Source of the DNA: SAR202 cluster bacterium AG-426-M11
GTDB lineage: Bacteria > Chloroflexota > Dehalococcoidia > Lucifugimonadales > UBA826
Direction of reading: 5' to 3'
DNA length: 64,000 nt
NCBI GenBank assembly: GCA_003213095.1
Contig: QCNV01000004.1
Coordinates: 1-64,000, forward strand
Shown here: positions 22,595 through 32,059 of the stretch, in pieces
How the letters are laid out: every line of letters starts with the position of its first letter
Numbering within the stretch: the first letter of the stretch is position 1
The notes under the pieces: model-generated
Told to the model about the DNA's origin: nothing
Databases searched by the model: none
Seen by the model: the letters and a program-made list of their open reading frames with translations, nothing else
Translations under genes and position numbers: made by a program

Positions 22595-23197
22595 TTGATG
22601 TCTATGAAAATTTTATCTCATTCAACTAAATCACTAATTAGAGAAAGTATTGAAACAATTTTATTGATTTCACTAATCATATCTGTATTTCATATTTCTC
22701 TTCAAAATTTCCAAGTAGAGGGGTCTAGTATGGATCCAAATATTAAAGAAGGAAATTGCGTAGTGGCCGAAAAAGTAACATATTGGAAAAAACCTGAATT
22801 ATTTTCTAATTACCTCCATGATAATTACATTTTCGATCAACCTAACAGGGGTGAAGTCGTCATATTTAAATTCCCCAACGATCCTAGTAGGTTTTTTGTA
22901 AAAAGAATTATTGCTATAGAAGGGGATTCTGTTGAAATCAAATACGGGAATGTCTATGTAAATAATATTAAAATCGATGAGCCATATTTAACTCACCTTA
23001 ATTCTGAATCTGAATATCTATCTCCAGCCATCATAGGGGAAAATCAATATTATGTTCTTGGAGACAACAGAACAGGTAGTAACGATTCCCGAAACTGGGG
23101 GACAATTTCAGACGAGCATATTATAGGAAAATATTTTTTCAAATATGGATCAAACATATGCAATTCTTTTCTCACTTCATCTAAAGGATTGCGATAA
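22595..23197 (+). CDS. lepB: Signal peptidase I
   Basis: 'VEGSSMDPNIKEGNCVVAEKV', 'RGEVVIFKFPNDPSRFFVKRIIAIEGDSVEI', 'YYVLGDNRTGSNDSRNWGTI'. Confidence 0.95.
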   Translation: MMSMKILSHSTKSLIRESIETILLISLIISVFHISLQNFQVEGSSMDPNIKEGNCVVAEKVTYWKKPELFSNYLHDNYIFDQPNRGEVVIFKFPNDPSRFFVKRIIAIEGDSVEIKYGNVYVNNIKIDEPYLTHLNSESEYLSPAIIGENQYYVLGDNRTGSNDSRNWGTISDEHIIGKYFFKYGSNICNSFLTSSKGLR

Positions 23198-23225
23198 ACA
23201 CGTTACTATCTGATAATACGTGTTT
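23196..23225 (+). terminator. Hairpin after lepB
   Basis: AAACACGT ... ACGTGTTT inverted repeat overlapping the lepB stop, followed by GTGTT. Confidence 0.45.
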
Positions 23226-23239
23226 GTGTTAAATAGTTA

Positions 23240-23315
23240 GGGCCGGTAGCTCAGTTGGTAGAGCAATGGACTTTTAATCCATGTGTCGTGAGTTCGAATC
23301 TCACCCGGCTCACCA
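23240..23315 (+). tRNA. tRNA-Lys (anticodon TTT), CCA encoded
   Basis: Acceptor GGGCCGG/CCGGCTC, D-arm GCTCAGTTGGTAGAGC, anticodon arm ATGGA-CTTTTAA-TCCAT, T-arm GTGAG-TTCGAAT-CTCAC, then ACCA. Confidence 0.97.
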
Positions 23316-23395
23316 ACTATTTAATTTTTTTGATAATTCCACTACTATATTCAATCTTAAGCATCAAAAATTACTAGACTACAGATCCTAATTTT

Positions 23396-24577
23396 ATGGA
23401 AAAATCTTATCAACAAAAACAAAACCTGTACGAACCCCTCAAAGGTATCAAAGTCGTTGAAGTTGCTCAGGGAGTTGCCGGACCACATTGCGGTAAAATC
23501 CTGGCAGGACTAGGCGCGGAAGTATTAAAAGTTGAGATTCCACCAGATGGAGACTGGAGCAGAAAATTTGGTCCAATGATTCCGAGTAAAGATGATTTAG
23601 AATCTAGTGCACTTTTTCTTCATAACAACACAGGGAAAAAAAGTGTAGTCATGGATTGGACAGAAAAAGAAGGATTTGTAAATCTACAAAATCTCATTAA
23701 CAAATCTGATATTCTCATAGAAGACTGGGATTTAAAAGATAGAAAATCACTAAACATTTCAAAAGATTTTTTTATCAAACAAAACCCTAAGCTTATTGAA
23801 ATGTGTGTCACGGCATTTGGATTATCCGGACCTTACAGCACATATAAATCTACGCCTATGATTTTATTCGCTTTAGGAGGGTTCATGAACATCATGGGAT
23901 CTCCTGACAAAAAACCTATCATGTTGCCAGGATTTCAGGCTGATTATGTTACAGGAATCAACGCTAATAATGCGATTCAAATCGCTTTATGGGAAAGAGA
24001 TTCCATTTCTAACAAAGGCCAATTTCTTGAATTATCAATGATAGAAACTCTAATCAACTTACACCAAGCACCATTCGAAATGGATCATGGGGGCAATAGA
24101 CAAAGAATGGGGCATAGACAATCTGCATTAAGCGCTAAAGGATTCCCTCCAGGAGTCAGTTCAGTTCCTGCGGAAGACGGATATTTGACTTTTGGCGGAG
24201 GCTCACAACCAATTTTTGAAACACTTTGTCTAATGTTAGGTAGACCAGAATTAATTGAAACTGAAGAATTTCAGAATGTATTCAAAAACCCTGAATCTGG
24301 AGTGCTAATGGATAAATACATGATTGACTGGATGAAAGGAAAAACAAAACAAGAAGTTTTCATTGAAGTTTCAACACAATGGCTGCTACCAGTATCACCT
24401 ATCAACACAATCCGTGACATATTAGAAGACGAGCAATTCAATCATAAAAATGCTTTTCAAGAAATAGATCACCCAATGGTAGGATTAGCCAAATACGCTA
24501 GATTACCTTTTTCTATTAACAATAAAAAATTAAACATCAAACGAGCACCATTATTAGGTGAAAACTCAAATGAATAA
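23396..24577 (+). CDS. CaiB/BaiF (family III) CoA-transferase
   Basis: 'LKGIKVVEVAQGVAGPHCGKILAGLGAEVLKVEIPPDGDWSRKFGP', 'FLELSMIETLINLHQ'. Confidence 0.9.
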   Translation: MEKSYQQKQNLYEPLKGIKVVEVAQGVAGPHCGKILAGLGAEVLKVEIPPDGDWSRKFGPMIPSKDDLESSALFLHNNTGKKSVVMDWTEKEGFVNLQNLINKSDILIEDWDLKDRKSLNISKDFFIKQNPKLIEMCVTAFGLSGPYSTYKSTPMILFALGGFMNIMGSPDKKPIMLPGFQADYVTGINANNAIQIALWERDSISNKGQFLELSMIETLINLHQAPFEMDHGGNRQRMGHRQSALSAKGFPPGVSSVPAEDGYLTFGGGSQPIFETLCLMLGRPELIETEEFQNVFKNPESGVLMDKYMIDWMKGKTKQEVFIEVSTQWLLPVSPINTIRDILEDEQFNHKNAFQEIDHPMVGLAKYARLPFSINNKKLNIKRAPLLGENSNE

Positions 24578-25757
24578 TTCTCCTTCTTTAAACAATTTAA
24601 GAATTTTAGACCTCACCAGAATCTGGGCTGGACCATTAGGAACACGTACTCTAGGTGATTTTGGCGCAGACGTGATTAAAGTGAGTGATCCAAGAAATCC
24701 TATTTCATCTGAAGCACATGTTAATGAGAAACTAAATCGAAACAAAAAAAATATAGCCCTAAGACTAGATACTAAAAAGGGAAGAGATATTTTTCTAGAA
24801 TTAGTCAGAATTTCTGATGTACTCGTAGAAAATTACAGACCTCGCGTGATGAGAAATTTTAACCTTACATATGATGATATTAAAAAGGTCAATCCAAACA
24901 TCATTATGTGTTCAATGCCCGGGTTTGGATTAGATGGACCATATTCTGAATTTCCAGCATTTGGATCTACTGCCGAAGCAATGTCAGGAATAGTTTCTAT
25001 GATGGGATATGAAGAAAACCACCCTATTCAAACAGGTATGTCTTATGCTGATCCAGTCTCAGCTATTAATTTAGTAGGAACTCTCTTAACTTATGCTCGC
25101 CACAGAAGTATTACTGGGGAGGGATGTTTCATTGAAATTGATCTATCTGATAGCCCTTTGGGAGGAATTGGTGAATATATCGTCGCAAATTCTGTAACAG
25201 GATACCAACGACCAATTCAAGGAAACTCTCATGAACAATTTAGCCCTCATGATGCATTTCCATCAAAGAATACTGATGAATGGATTGCTATAAGCATCAC
25301 AACAGAAAATGAATGGGGTAAATTTAAAGAAATTACCTCTATAGAATCCTTAAATGACTCAAAATTTTCATCCTTTAAATCAAGAAAAAAACATGAAGTA
25401 GATTTATATGAAATAATTTCAAAATGGACTCAAAAATTTTCATCTACAGAATTGATGGAATTACTTCAACAAAACGAAATTCCTGCAGGAAGATTATCTA
25501 ACTACCATCAGATACTATCTGACCCGCATTTAAATTCAAGAGAGTACTTCGTAGATTTTTCTGATATAAATCAACGATACGATGGCCAAGCTATCCCTGG
25601 CCACCAATTATCAAAAGAAAAGTGGACACCTATGGATGAATTAGGTAAGTCATCTAAATATATTTTACGAAACTATTTGGGATATACTCAATCTGAAATA
25701 GACTCTCTCGAAGAAGAAGAAATTATAAAACCCGCAACGGGAGATTATTTCATTTGA
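24558..25757 (+). CDS. CaiB/BaiF (family III) CoA-transferase
   Basis: 'LRILDLTRIWAGPLGTRTLGDFGADVIKVSDP', 'LVENYRPRVMRNFNLTYDDIKKVNPNIIMCSMPGFGLDGPY'. Confidence 0.92.
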   Translation: MKTQMNNSPSLNNLRILDLTRIWAGPLGTRTLGDFGADVIKVSDPRNPISSEAHVNEKLNRNKKNIALRLDTKKGRDIFLELVRISDVLVENYRPRVMRNFNLTYDDIKKVNPNIIMCSMPGFGLDGPYSEFPAFGSTAEAMSGIVSMMGYEENHPIQTGMSYADPVSAINLVGTLLTYARHRSITGEGCFIEIDLSDSPLGGIGEYIVANSVTGYQRPIQGNSHEQFSPHDAFPSKNTDEWIAISITTENEWGKFKEITSIESLNDSKFSSFKSRKKHEVDLYEIISKWTQKFSSTELMELLQQNEIPAGRLSNYHQILSDPHLNSREYFVDFSDINQRYDGQAIPGHQLSKEKWTPMDELGKSSKYILRNYLGYTQSEIDSLEEEEIIKPATGDYFI

Positions 25758-25824
25758 TTTTTATCTGGTAGTTAATAATTATGAATCCAAAAGTAAAAAA
25801 CTTTGAATTTTAAAGGAGATATCT

Positions 25825-27426
25825 ATGCCTATAGACCCTAACAGAGAAATGTGGAAACCAGGAATGCCGTGGGAAGATGCAATTTCGGATATTGAATATA
25901 TCAAAAACATAGCAAAAGAAATGGGTGGAAAAGATAGAATTGAGAGGCAACACAAAGCTGGGCTCTACACTATAAGAGAGCGAATTGACAAAATTCTCGA
26001 CACAGACAGTTTTCTAGAATACGGACCCATGATTGGCGCAGCAGAATTTGATGATAACGGAAACATTACCGAATTCACACCTGGTGGATATGTAATGGGT
26101 CTTGGTGAAATTGATGGCAGACCAGTTGCTATTGGAGGTGACGATTTCACAATCTCTGGAGGAAGTCCACATAATGTTCATAAATCCCCAAGAGATTTTG
26201 TCCAACCTTTAGCTATCCAGTACGGTATCCCTTATGTTCAATTGATTCAAGGAGCTGGACATAGCTCAAAAGCGGACGAAGCAGCAGGTCATATGGGATT
26301 ACCCGACGGTGGAATGTGGTGGAGAAATGTAGAAACTCTTAAAAATGTTCCTGTAGCAACAGGAATTCTAGGCCCGGTAGCAGGATGGCCTGCAGCCCAT
26401 GCTCTAATGTCTCATTTTACTGTAATGATTAAAGAAAAATCTCAGATTTTCCCTTCGGGACCACCTGTTGTTCAAAGAGCGATCGGAGAAACACTTTCAA
26501 AAGAAGAACTGGGTGGATACAAAATGCATGTTTATGAAAGCGGTCAGGTAGATAATGTCGCTGAATCTGAAGAAGATGCATACGAACAAATCAAAAAATT
26601 TCTTTCATTTCTACCAAACAACACTAGTGAGGTAGCAGCTCGAGTTGAAACTGGTGATTCCCCTGATAGAAGACCTGAAGAATTATTAAATATTATTCCA
26701 CCAAACAGAAAAAGATCTTACGATCCCAGAAAATTAATTCGTTTAGTTGTGGATAACGGAGACTTCTTTGAAATGCGTGAACATTATGCAGGTTCAATCA
26801 TCACAGGTTTCGCTAGAATGGATGGTTACAGTGTAGGAATTCTAGCCAGTGACCCTAAAGTTTTAGCTGGTGCTATGGATGGGTGGGCCGCAGAAAAATA
26901 TGCACATTTTGTAGATTTATGTGATGCATTCAATATGCCTGTAATGATTTTCTTAGATATGCCAGGATTCATGTTAGGCTCTCATGCAGAAAGAAAAGCA
27001 ACAATGAGAAGAGGTATTTCAGCTCTCATAGCCAGCTATGAGGCTGATGTTCCTAAAATAGAATTCAACATCAGAAAATCTTATGGAGTTGCAGCAGATG
27101 CTCCTAATAGTCTGGGGCATCCAAATGGAGTGAACCTAAGATACGGATGGCCTGCAGGAGAATACGGTGGAATTCCTATTGAAGGAGGAGTTGCAGCGGC
27201 TTACAGACGTGAAATTGAAAACGCACCTGATCCTGAAGCTCACAGAACGATGATAGAAGACAGATTACTAAAATTACGCTCTCCATTTAGAGCTGCTTTC
27301 CATGGAGACATGGTTGATTTAATTGACCCTAGAGAGACTAGATACTTGGCGTGCAAATTTGTAAAACTAGCTCAACCTGTGTTGAAAAAACTAGCTCAAC
27401 GTCCAAAACGAACAGTCCGACCATAA
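25825..27426 (+). CDS. Acyl-CoA carboxylase carboxyltransferase subunit (propionyl-/methylcrotonyl-CoA carboxylase-like)
   Basis: 'GGKDRIERQHKAGLYTIRERIDKILD', 'VYESGQVDNVAESEEDAYEQIKKFLSFLPNN', 'MPVMIFLDMPGFMLG'. Confidence 0.88.
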   Translation: MPIDPNREMWKPGMPWEDAISDIEYIKNIAKEMGGKDRIERQHKAGLYTIRERIDKILDTDSFLEYGPMIGAAEFDDNGNITEFTPGGYVMGLGEIDGRPVAIGGDDFTISGGSPHNVHKSPRDFVQPLAIQYGIPYVQLIQGAGHSSKADEAAGHMGLPDGGMWWRNVETLKNVPVATGILGPVAGWPAAHALMSHFTVMIKEKSQIFPSGPPVVQRAIGETLSKEELGGYKMHVYESGQVDNVAESEEDAYEQIKKFLSFLPNNTSEVAARVETGDSPDRRPEELLNIIPPNRKRSYDPRKLIRLVVDNGDFFEMREHYAGSIITGFARMDGYSVGILASDPKVLAGAMDGWAAEKYAHFVDLCDAFNMPVMIFLDMPGFMLGSHAERKATMRRGISALIASYEADVPKIEFNIRKSYGVAADAPNSLGHPNGVNLRYGWPAGEYGGIPIEGGVAAAYRREIENAPDPEAHRTMIEDRLLKLRSPFRAAFHGDMVDLIDPRETRYLACKFVKLAQPVLKKLAQRPKRTVRP

Positions 27427-27435
27427 GGAGAATTC

Positions 27436-28158
27436 ATGGTAGATTTAAATCAAATCAAAGTCTTAACTTGGGATATAGGGGGCACTGTTTTTGACTGGAG
27501 AGGTACAGTTCAAGAAGAAGTAAGTCGCCTTGCTAAAGAACAGGGGGCAGATATAGATATTTATCAATTTGCCAGTGACTGGAGATATGGCATGTTTGAT
27601 ATGCTCGCCAAGGTAAGAAAAGGTGAATTACCTCACATGAATGCTGATGAAATTCACAGAAAAATGTTAGATATAGTCTTAGATACCCATACTGATTTAA
27701 AACTGTCAAATGATCAAAGAACCCAGTTAAATACTATATGGAGACGATTAAAAGCTTGGGATGATGCCCCAGAAGCTATTGAAAGACTTAGAGGCAGATT
27801 TACAGTAGTTCCATTAACAGTTCTTAGTTGGTCGATCGGCGTGAACTGCTCTAAACATAACGGCATTAGCTGGGATGGATTATTATCTTGTGAATTTTTA
27901 AGACAATATAAACCAGATGCTGGAGCATATTTACATGCAGCTGAATTACTGGATACAGACCCATCACAAATCATGATGTGTGCAGCACATACTAGAGACT
28001 TAAGATCAGCTATGGAAGCAGGTTTTAAATCAGCGTTCGTATACAGAGCTGGAGAAAAATCATTAGAAACAATGACTGAAGAACCCACTGTGCCATTAGA
28101 AACATTTGATTTTGCTGCTACAGATTTTAAAGATTTAGCAAACCAACTACTTAACTAA
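27436..28158 (+). CDS. HAD type II (haloacid dehalogenase-like) hydrolase, copy 1
   Basis: 'VLTWDIGGTVFDWRGTVQEEV', 'PLTVLSWSI', 'CEFLRQYKPDAGAY', 'MMCAAHTRDLRSAMEAGFKSAFVYRA'. Confidence 0.85.
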   Translation: MVDLNQIKVLTWDIGGTVFDWRGTVQEEVSRLAKEQGADIDIYQFASDWRYGMFDMLAKVRKGELPHMNADEIHRKMLDIVLDTHTDLKLSNDQRTQLNTIWRRLKAWDDAPEAIERLRGRFTVVPLTVLSWSIGVNCSKHNGISWDGLLSCEFLRQYKPDAGAYLHAAELLDTDPSQIMMCAAHTRDLRSAMEAGFKSAFVYRAGEKSLETMTEEPTVPLETFDFAATDFKDLANQLLN

Positions 28159-28196
28159 AAATTTTTTAGTTTGACAAAGAGCAATAAAAGGAAAGA

Positions 28197-28931
28197 ATGG
28201 TAGATTTAAATCAAATCAAAGTCTTAACTTGGGATATAGGCGGCACAGTTTTTGATTGGCGTGGCACTATACAAGACGAAGTGGGACACCTTGCTAAACA
28301 ACAAGGTGTAGAAATAGATATTTATCAATTTGCCAGTGACTGGAGATATGGCATGTTTGATATGCTCGCTAAGGTAAGAAAAGGTGAATTACCTCACATG
28401 AATGCTGATGAAATTCACAGAAAAATGCTCGATATAGTATTAGAAACTCATTCAGATTTAAAACTTTCTAACGATGAACGAGATCAATTAAACATGATTT
28501 GGAGAAGATTGAAAGCTTGGGATGATGCTCCTATAGCTATAGAAAAACTCAGAAGCAGATACACTGTAGTGCCATTAACTGTTCTTAGTTGGGCTATCGG
28601 AGTGAATTGCTCTAAACATAATGGAATTAGCTGGGATGGGTTACTATCTTGTGAATTTTTACGACAGTACAAACCAGATCCAGGGGCATATGTACATGCA
28701 GCCGAATTACTGGATACTCACCCATCACAAATCATGATGTGTGCAGCACATACTGGAGATTTAAAAGCAGCTATGAATGCAGGTTTTAAATCTGCTTTTG
28801 TTTATAGAGCTGGAGAGATAGATCCTACTGTTCCATCTGAAAGAAGGTCAGAGGAACCAACAGTTCCACTAGAAACTTTTGATATTGCAGCTACAGACTT
28901 TAACGACTTGGCTGAAAAATTACTCAGTTAA
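28197..28931 (+). CDS. HAD type II (haloacid dehalogenase-like) hydrolase, copy 2 (tandem paralogue)
   Basis: Nearly identical to 27436-28158 over most of its length, including long identical DNA stretches from the start codon. Confidence 0.85.
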   Translation: MVDLNQIKVLTWDIGGTVFDWRGTIQDEVGHLAKQQGVEIDIYQFASDWRYGMFDMLAKVRKGELPHMNADEIHRKMLDIVLETHSDLKLSNDERDQLNMIWRRLKAWDDAPIAIEKLRSRYTVVPLTVLSWAIGVNCSKHNGISWDGLLSCEFLRQYKPDPGAYVHAAELLDTHPSQIMMCAAHTGDLKAAMNAGFKSAFVYRAGEIDPTVPSERRSEEPTVPLETFDIAATDFNDLAEKLLS

Positions 28932-28967
28932 ATGTGTATTTGGCTGGATTACCAGCCAAATACACAT
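28932..28967. terminator. Perfect 16-bp hairpin between convergent genes
   Basis: ATGTGTATTTGGCTGG-ATTA-CCAGCCAAATACACAT; no 3' T-tract on either side. Confidence 0.5.
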
Positions 28968-28974
28968 AAAAAAA

Positions 28975-29640
28975 CTAATCAGCTGTAGCGAAAGATCGTC
29001 CTACGTAAATGTAGAAAGCTGAAATGATAATAAAACACAGTCCGCTAACGGCTGTACCCATGTTTATAAAACCATCGTCAAATCCAGCAAGTAAACTGAC
29101 CAAACCAGCTACTAGGCCTGCTAGAGCAGCTATGTATGCAAAAATAGTATTGTATTCATCTCTTGTCGAAGCTCCAAGAGCTATCAAAAGATTCCCAATT
29201 CCAAAAAGAGGCCCTGAAACAACATTGATTCCTAAAAATGTCCCTACAAATGCCGCATTTGTGAATCCCATTGCAGTAGATGAAGCAATTCCCAATGAAA
29301 TTGTCCAACAGATTATAGCTACAAAAATCATAGGAAGACCCAATCTAGCTATTGCATGGCCACTTCCACCTTCCATACTTTGAACCCAATGCATAGAACC
29401 AGAAAAAACAGCTATTAACCCCAAAGGAATTAACATACTGACAATTATTGCTATCCCTCTATTAGCCACTAATGCAGCAGCTTGAGCAGCAGTATCATCA
29501 GCATCACCAGGATCAATTATCAAACCTCCAGGTTGCAAAAAGAACATTACTAAAGCAATGACAGGTCCTATCATCAATGAATATCCTGCTACCTTATTAA
29601 CAGAAAGTGTGCCCATTTGAGTACCTCCTTTTATTTGCAT
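28975..29640 (-). CDS. Multi-TM membrane protein, unknown function
   Basis: About six hydrophobic segments; good codon structure; RBS-like 'AAAGGAGG' before the internal Met of 'MGTLSVNK', which may be the true start. Confidence 0.7.
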   Translation of the reverse strand: MQIKGGTQMGTLSVNKVAGYSLMIGPVIALVMFFLQPGGLIIDPGDADDTAAQAAALVANRGIAIIVSMLIPLGLIAVFSGSMHWVQSMEGGSGHAIARLGLPMIFVAIICWTISLGIASSTAMGFTNAAFVGTFLGINVVSGPLFGIGNLLIALGASTRDEYNTIFAYIAALAGLVAGLVSLLAGFDDGFINMGTAVSGLCFIIISAFYIYVGRSFATAD

Positions 29641-29733
29641 GTTTGCATTCTCAAATCACACGATGAAAAAATATTCTGATAAAACAAATACAAACACAAG
29701 CAGTTTTTGTATTATTTATACTTTCAATATTGC

Positions 29734-29761
29734 TGATTAATATTATTGATAATATTAATCA
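29734..29761. repeat. Perfect 12-bp inverted repeat next to the 29763 stop
   Basis: TGATTAATATTA-TTGA-TAATATTAATCA. Confidence 0.5.
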
Positions 29762-29762
29762 T

Positions 29763-30218
29763 TTAAAAAAGATTCGAATCAGAAAGGCTATTATCTAAAA
29801 ATGAGGATCTGATTTTTACTCCCCACCTTCCATTAACTTCAATAAATATCCATAAAGTTTGGAATGAATTATACGGAGTACCATCAGGGTGCCGGCGAGT
29901 TTGCAAAAAAGTTAAATGAACTTTTTTATCACCAAACTGAACAGCTGACATATCAGTAGTAGTAGTTTCTCCCCAATTTTCATCGATCAATTTTTGAGTA
30001 TCATCTTCTAACATGATTTGATGTTCTTCAGATGTTTCCCATATTTTTACATCATTACGTCCGGACAGTCGATAATGCGGGAAATGCATTTCTTCTAACA
30101 TTCCTTCTATATTTCTAGAATTAAAAGCTTGTGACCATCTGTAAAATGAATCAATTGCTAAATCCTTAGCCTCTTTCATAGTTACCTCCATGGATTGATC
30201 TAGTACAATCATACTCAA
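29763..30218 (-). CDS. NTF2/SnoaL-like fold protein
   Basis: 'FYRWSQAFNSRNIEGMLEEMHFPHYRLSG' and 'LTFLQTRRHPDGTPYNSFQTLWIFIEVNGRWGVKIRSSF' fit the fold. Confidence 0.65.
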   Translation of the reverse strand: MSMIVLDQSMEVTMKEAKDLAIDSFYRWSQAFNSRNIEGMLEEMHFPHYRLSGRNDVKIWETSEEHQIMLEDDTQKLIDENWGETTTTDMSAVQFGDKKVHLTFLQTRRHPDGTPYNSFQTLWIFIEVNGRWGVKIRSSFLDNSLSDSNLF

Positions 30219-30237
30219 ACATTTACCGGATCTGATA

Positions 30238-32058
30238 ATGAGATTTAAAAAGTTTTATTTAATAGCTACAACTACATTATTAATTGTGATGACTCCTATT
30301 TTAATTATGACTATCATCACATTAGGCAACAACTTAAAAGACAGGATTTCTGATGAAGAAACTAAAGTATCATCAGAAGTTCAATCGGCCATGCCAAATT
30401 CTGATTTTTTTAGAATCGCACCAACATTCACTCCTGTTCCTACATATACTCCTGTTCCTACATATACTCCTGTTCCTACTTTTACTCCTGTTCCATTACC
30501 AAATCAAGTGCCTACACCACAACCAACTCCCACACCAATCCCTATGTACATTTCTCCAACCCCATTGATCGCTTTATGCACTTATGCTAACCCTTCTATT
30601 CCTAAAATGACAGAAAACGAACTTCAACTTCTTAAGTCAAATATTGGCAATGCTATGTTCCTACCTTCAAAAATTTTCGGAGATGAGACAACTAAACTTG
30701 TTACCTTTGGAATTAACGAAATCAACATTGGAACAAATTCGCCTAACTCAATTCAACTTTATGACGATGGGACTCATGGTGATTCAGTAGCAGGTGACAA
30801 TATTTTCACTAGAGCATGTCTAGACAGAAATGATCTTGAATTAGATTACGATTTAATCAATGGGCAATCTGGAAGATTTACACTAAATAACGCAATGCTA
30901 AATGTTGTTCATCCCTCTTTAAGAAACAATATTCCCTATGAACAATTTACTCAAAACCTTTTCTCCACACAAAATGTAATGTTTTATGCTTTAAGCGAAA
31001 AACATCTTAAAGCTCAACACGGGTCCCAAAATGACTTTTTAAATCCTAGAAGCTGTTTAGTATGTATAGAAATTTTAAAAACATTTGGAGATATTATTGA
31101 TCACCTAATTCTTGTCCCCGATAATCCTATTAATACTACTAATTCTGAGTATTACCGAATCTCGGATAACGTTAAAGGAATCATGACTTACGGAGATGCT
31201 ATTTGCGATCCAGTCAGATGGCAGGACCAAGGGAAAAATGAAAGCATCAATGAATATTACATTCAGACTAAATTTGGATGTCCCGCAAAATTTGTCGATG
31301 GCAAAAATTACAATAAACTCAAAGGAAATATTTGGTTCAGCTCAACTTCTTTCGATGATTTAAACGAAACATTTGCTCAATGGATAGGAATTGGACCCAA
31401 AAACATTAAATTCCCTGGAAATGATATCGCGTGGAACTCTTTCTCTGACTACAAAATAGACTCTTTTTCATCTGTTATGGGTCCATTAACTACTAATCTA
31501 GTTAACCCCAAAATTGGCAAAGATTCTACTCTTAAAATTAAAATTTCAGACACTCAAACATCTGAAGCAAAACTTCGATACAACCCTACTACTAAGACTT
31601 TTACTATGGTCCCAATCGATGAAGTTACAAAAGAGTATGACGACATTCTTTTATATATGATGGGCTTAAAATCTTATGATGATTCACAAAAAAGATATTT
31701 CTATCTAGACCCAAAAGAAATTAATTTAAAAGATTGTGAAAGTTCAGAAGAAAATGAACTGATTTGTAATAATTCATTGATCACTAAGGATGAATATGGT
31801 CGTATGATTGAGTTTGGGGTAAAGGAAATGGTTGAGCAATTTGGAGAAAGAGATCCGATTTACAACCCAAGTGCTATAAATTTAAATTCTCCCGTGATTG
31901 TATTAACTAAAAATCTACCTACTGAAGCAGAGATAGCTTATTATCACACGTTATTTAAGTGGTGGGGACAATCTTCACAATCTATCCCACAATTAGGACT
32001 ATCTTACATAGAAGCAACTAAGGGATTAGGAGAAATCACAACTGGTATCCCCAGATAA
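30238..32058 (+). CDS. Membrane-anchored secreted protein with TPVP-rich stalk, unknown function
   Basis: N-terminal TM, then 'TFTPVPTYTPVPTYTPVPTFTPVP', then a globular region with 'IQLYDDGTHGDSVAGDNIFTRACL'. Confidence 0.75.
   Translation: MRFKKFYLIATTTLLIVMTPILIMTIITLGNNLKDRISDEETKVSSEVQSAMPNSDFFRIAPTFTPVPTYTPVPTYTPVPTFTPVPLPNQVPTPQPTPTPIPMYISPTPLIALCTYANPSIPKMTENELQLLKSNIGNAMFLPSKIFGDETTKLVTFGINEINIGTNSPNSIQLYDDGTHGDSVAGDNIFTRACLDRNDLELDYDLINGQSGRFTLNNAMLNVVHPSLRNNIPYEQFTQNLFSTQNVMFYALSEKHLKAQHGSQNDFLNPRSCLVCIEILKTFGDIIDHLILVPDNPINTTNSEYYRISDNVKGIMTYGDAICDPVRWQDQGKNESINEYYIQTKFGCPAKFVDGKNYNKLKGNIWFSSTSFDDLNETFAQWIGIGPKNIKFPGNDIAWNSFSDYKIDSFSSVMGPLTTNLVNPKIGKDSTLKIKISDTQTSEAKLRYNPTTKTFTMVPIDEVTKEYDDILLYMMGLKSYDDSQKRYFYLDPKEINLKDCESSEENELICNNSLITKDEYGRMIEFGVKEMVEQFGERDPIYNPSAINLNSPVIVLTKNLPTEAEIAYYHTLFKWWGQSSQSIPQLGLSYIEATKGLGEITTGIPR
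30425..30495 (+). repeat. 18-nt tandem repeat encoding the TYTPVP stalk
   Basis: ACTCCTGTTCCTACATAT repeated about 3-4 times with minor variation. Confidence 0.8.
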
Positions 32059-32059
32059 T

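Noticed and set aside
25965-26205. Minus-strand ORFs inside the carboxyltransferase gene
   Set aside because: Antisense artefacts with no motifs.
30353-30568. 71-aa ORF rich in LLFLHILLFL
   Set aside because: Alternate-frame reading of the TYTPVP tandem repeat.
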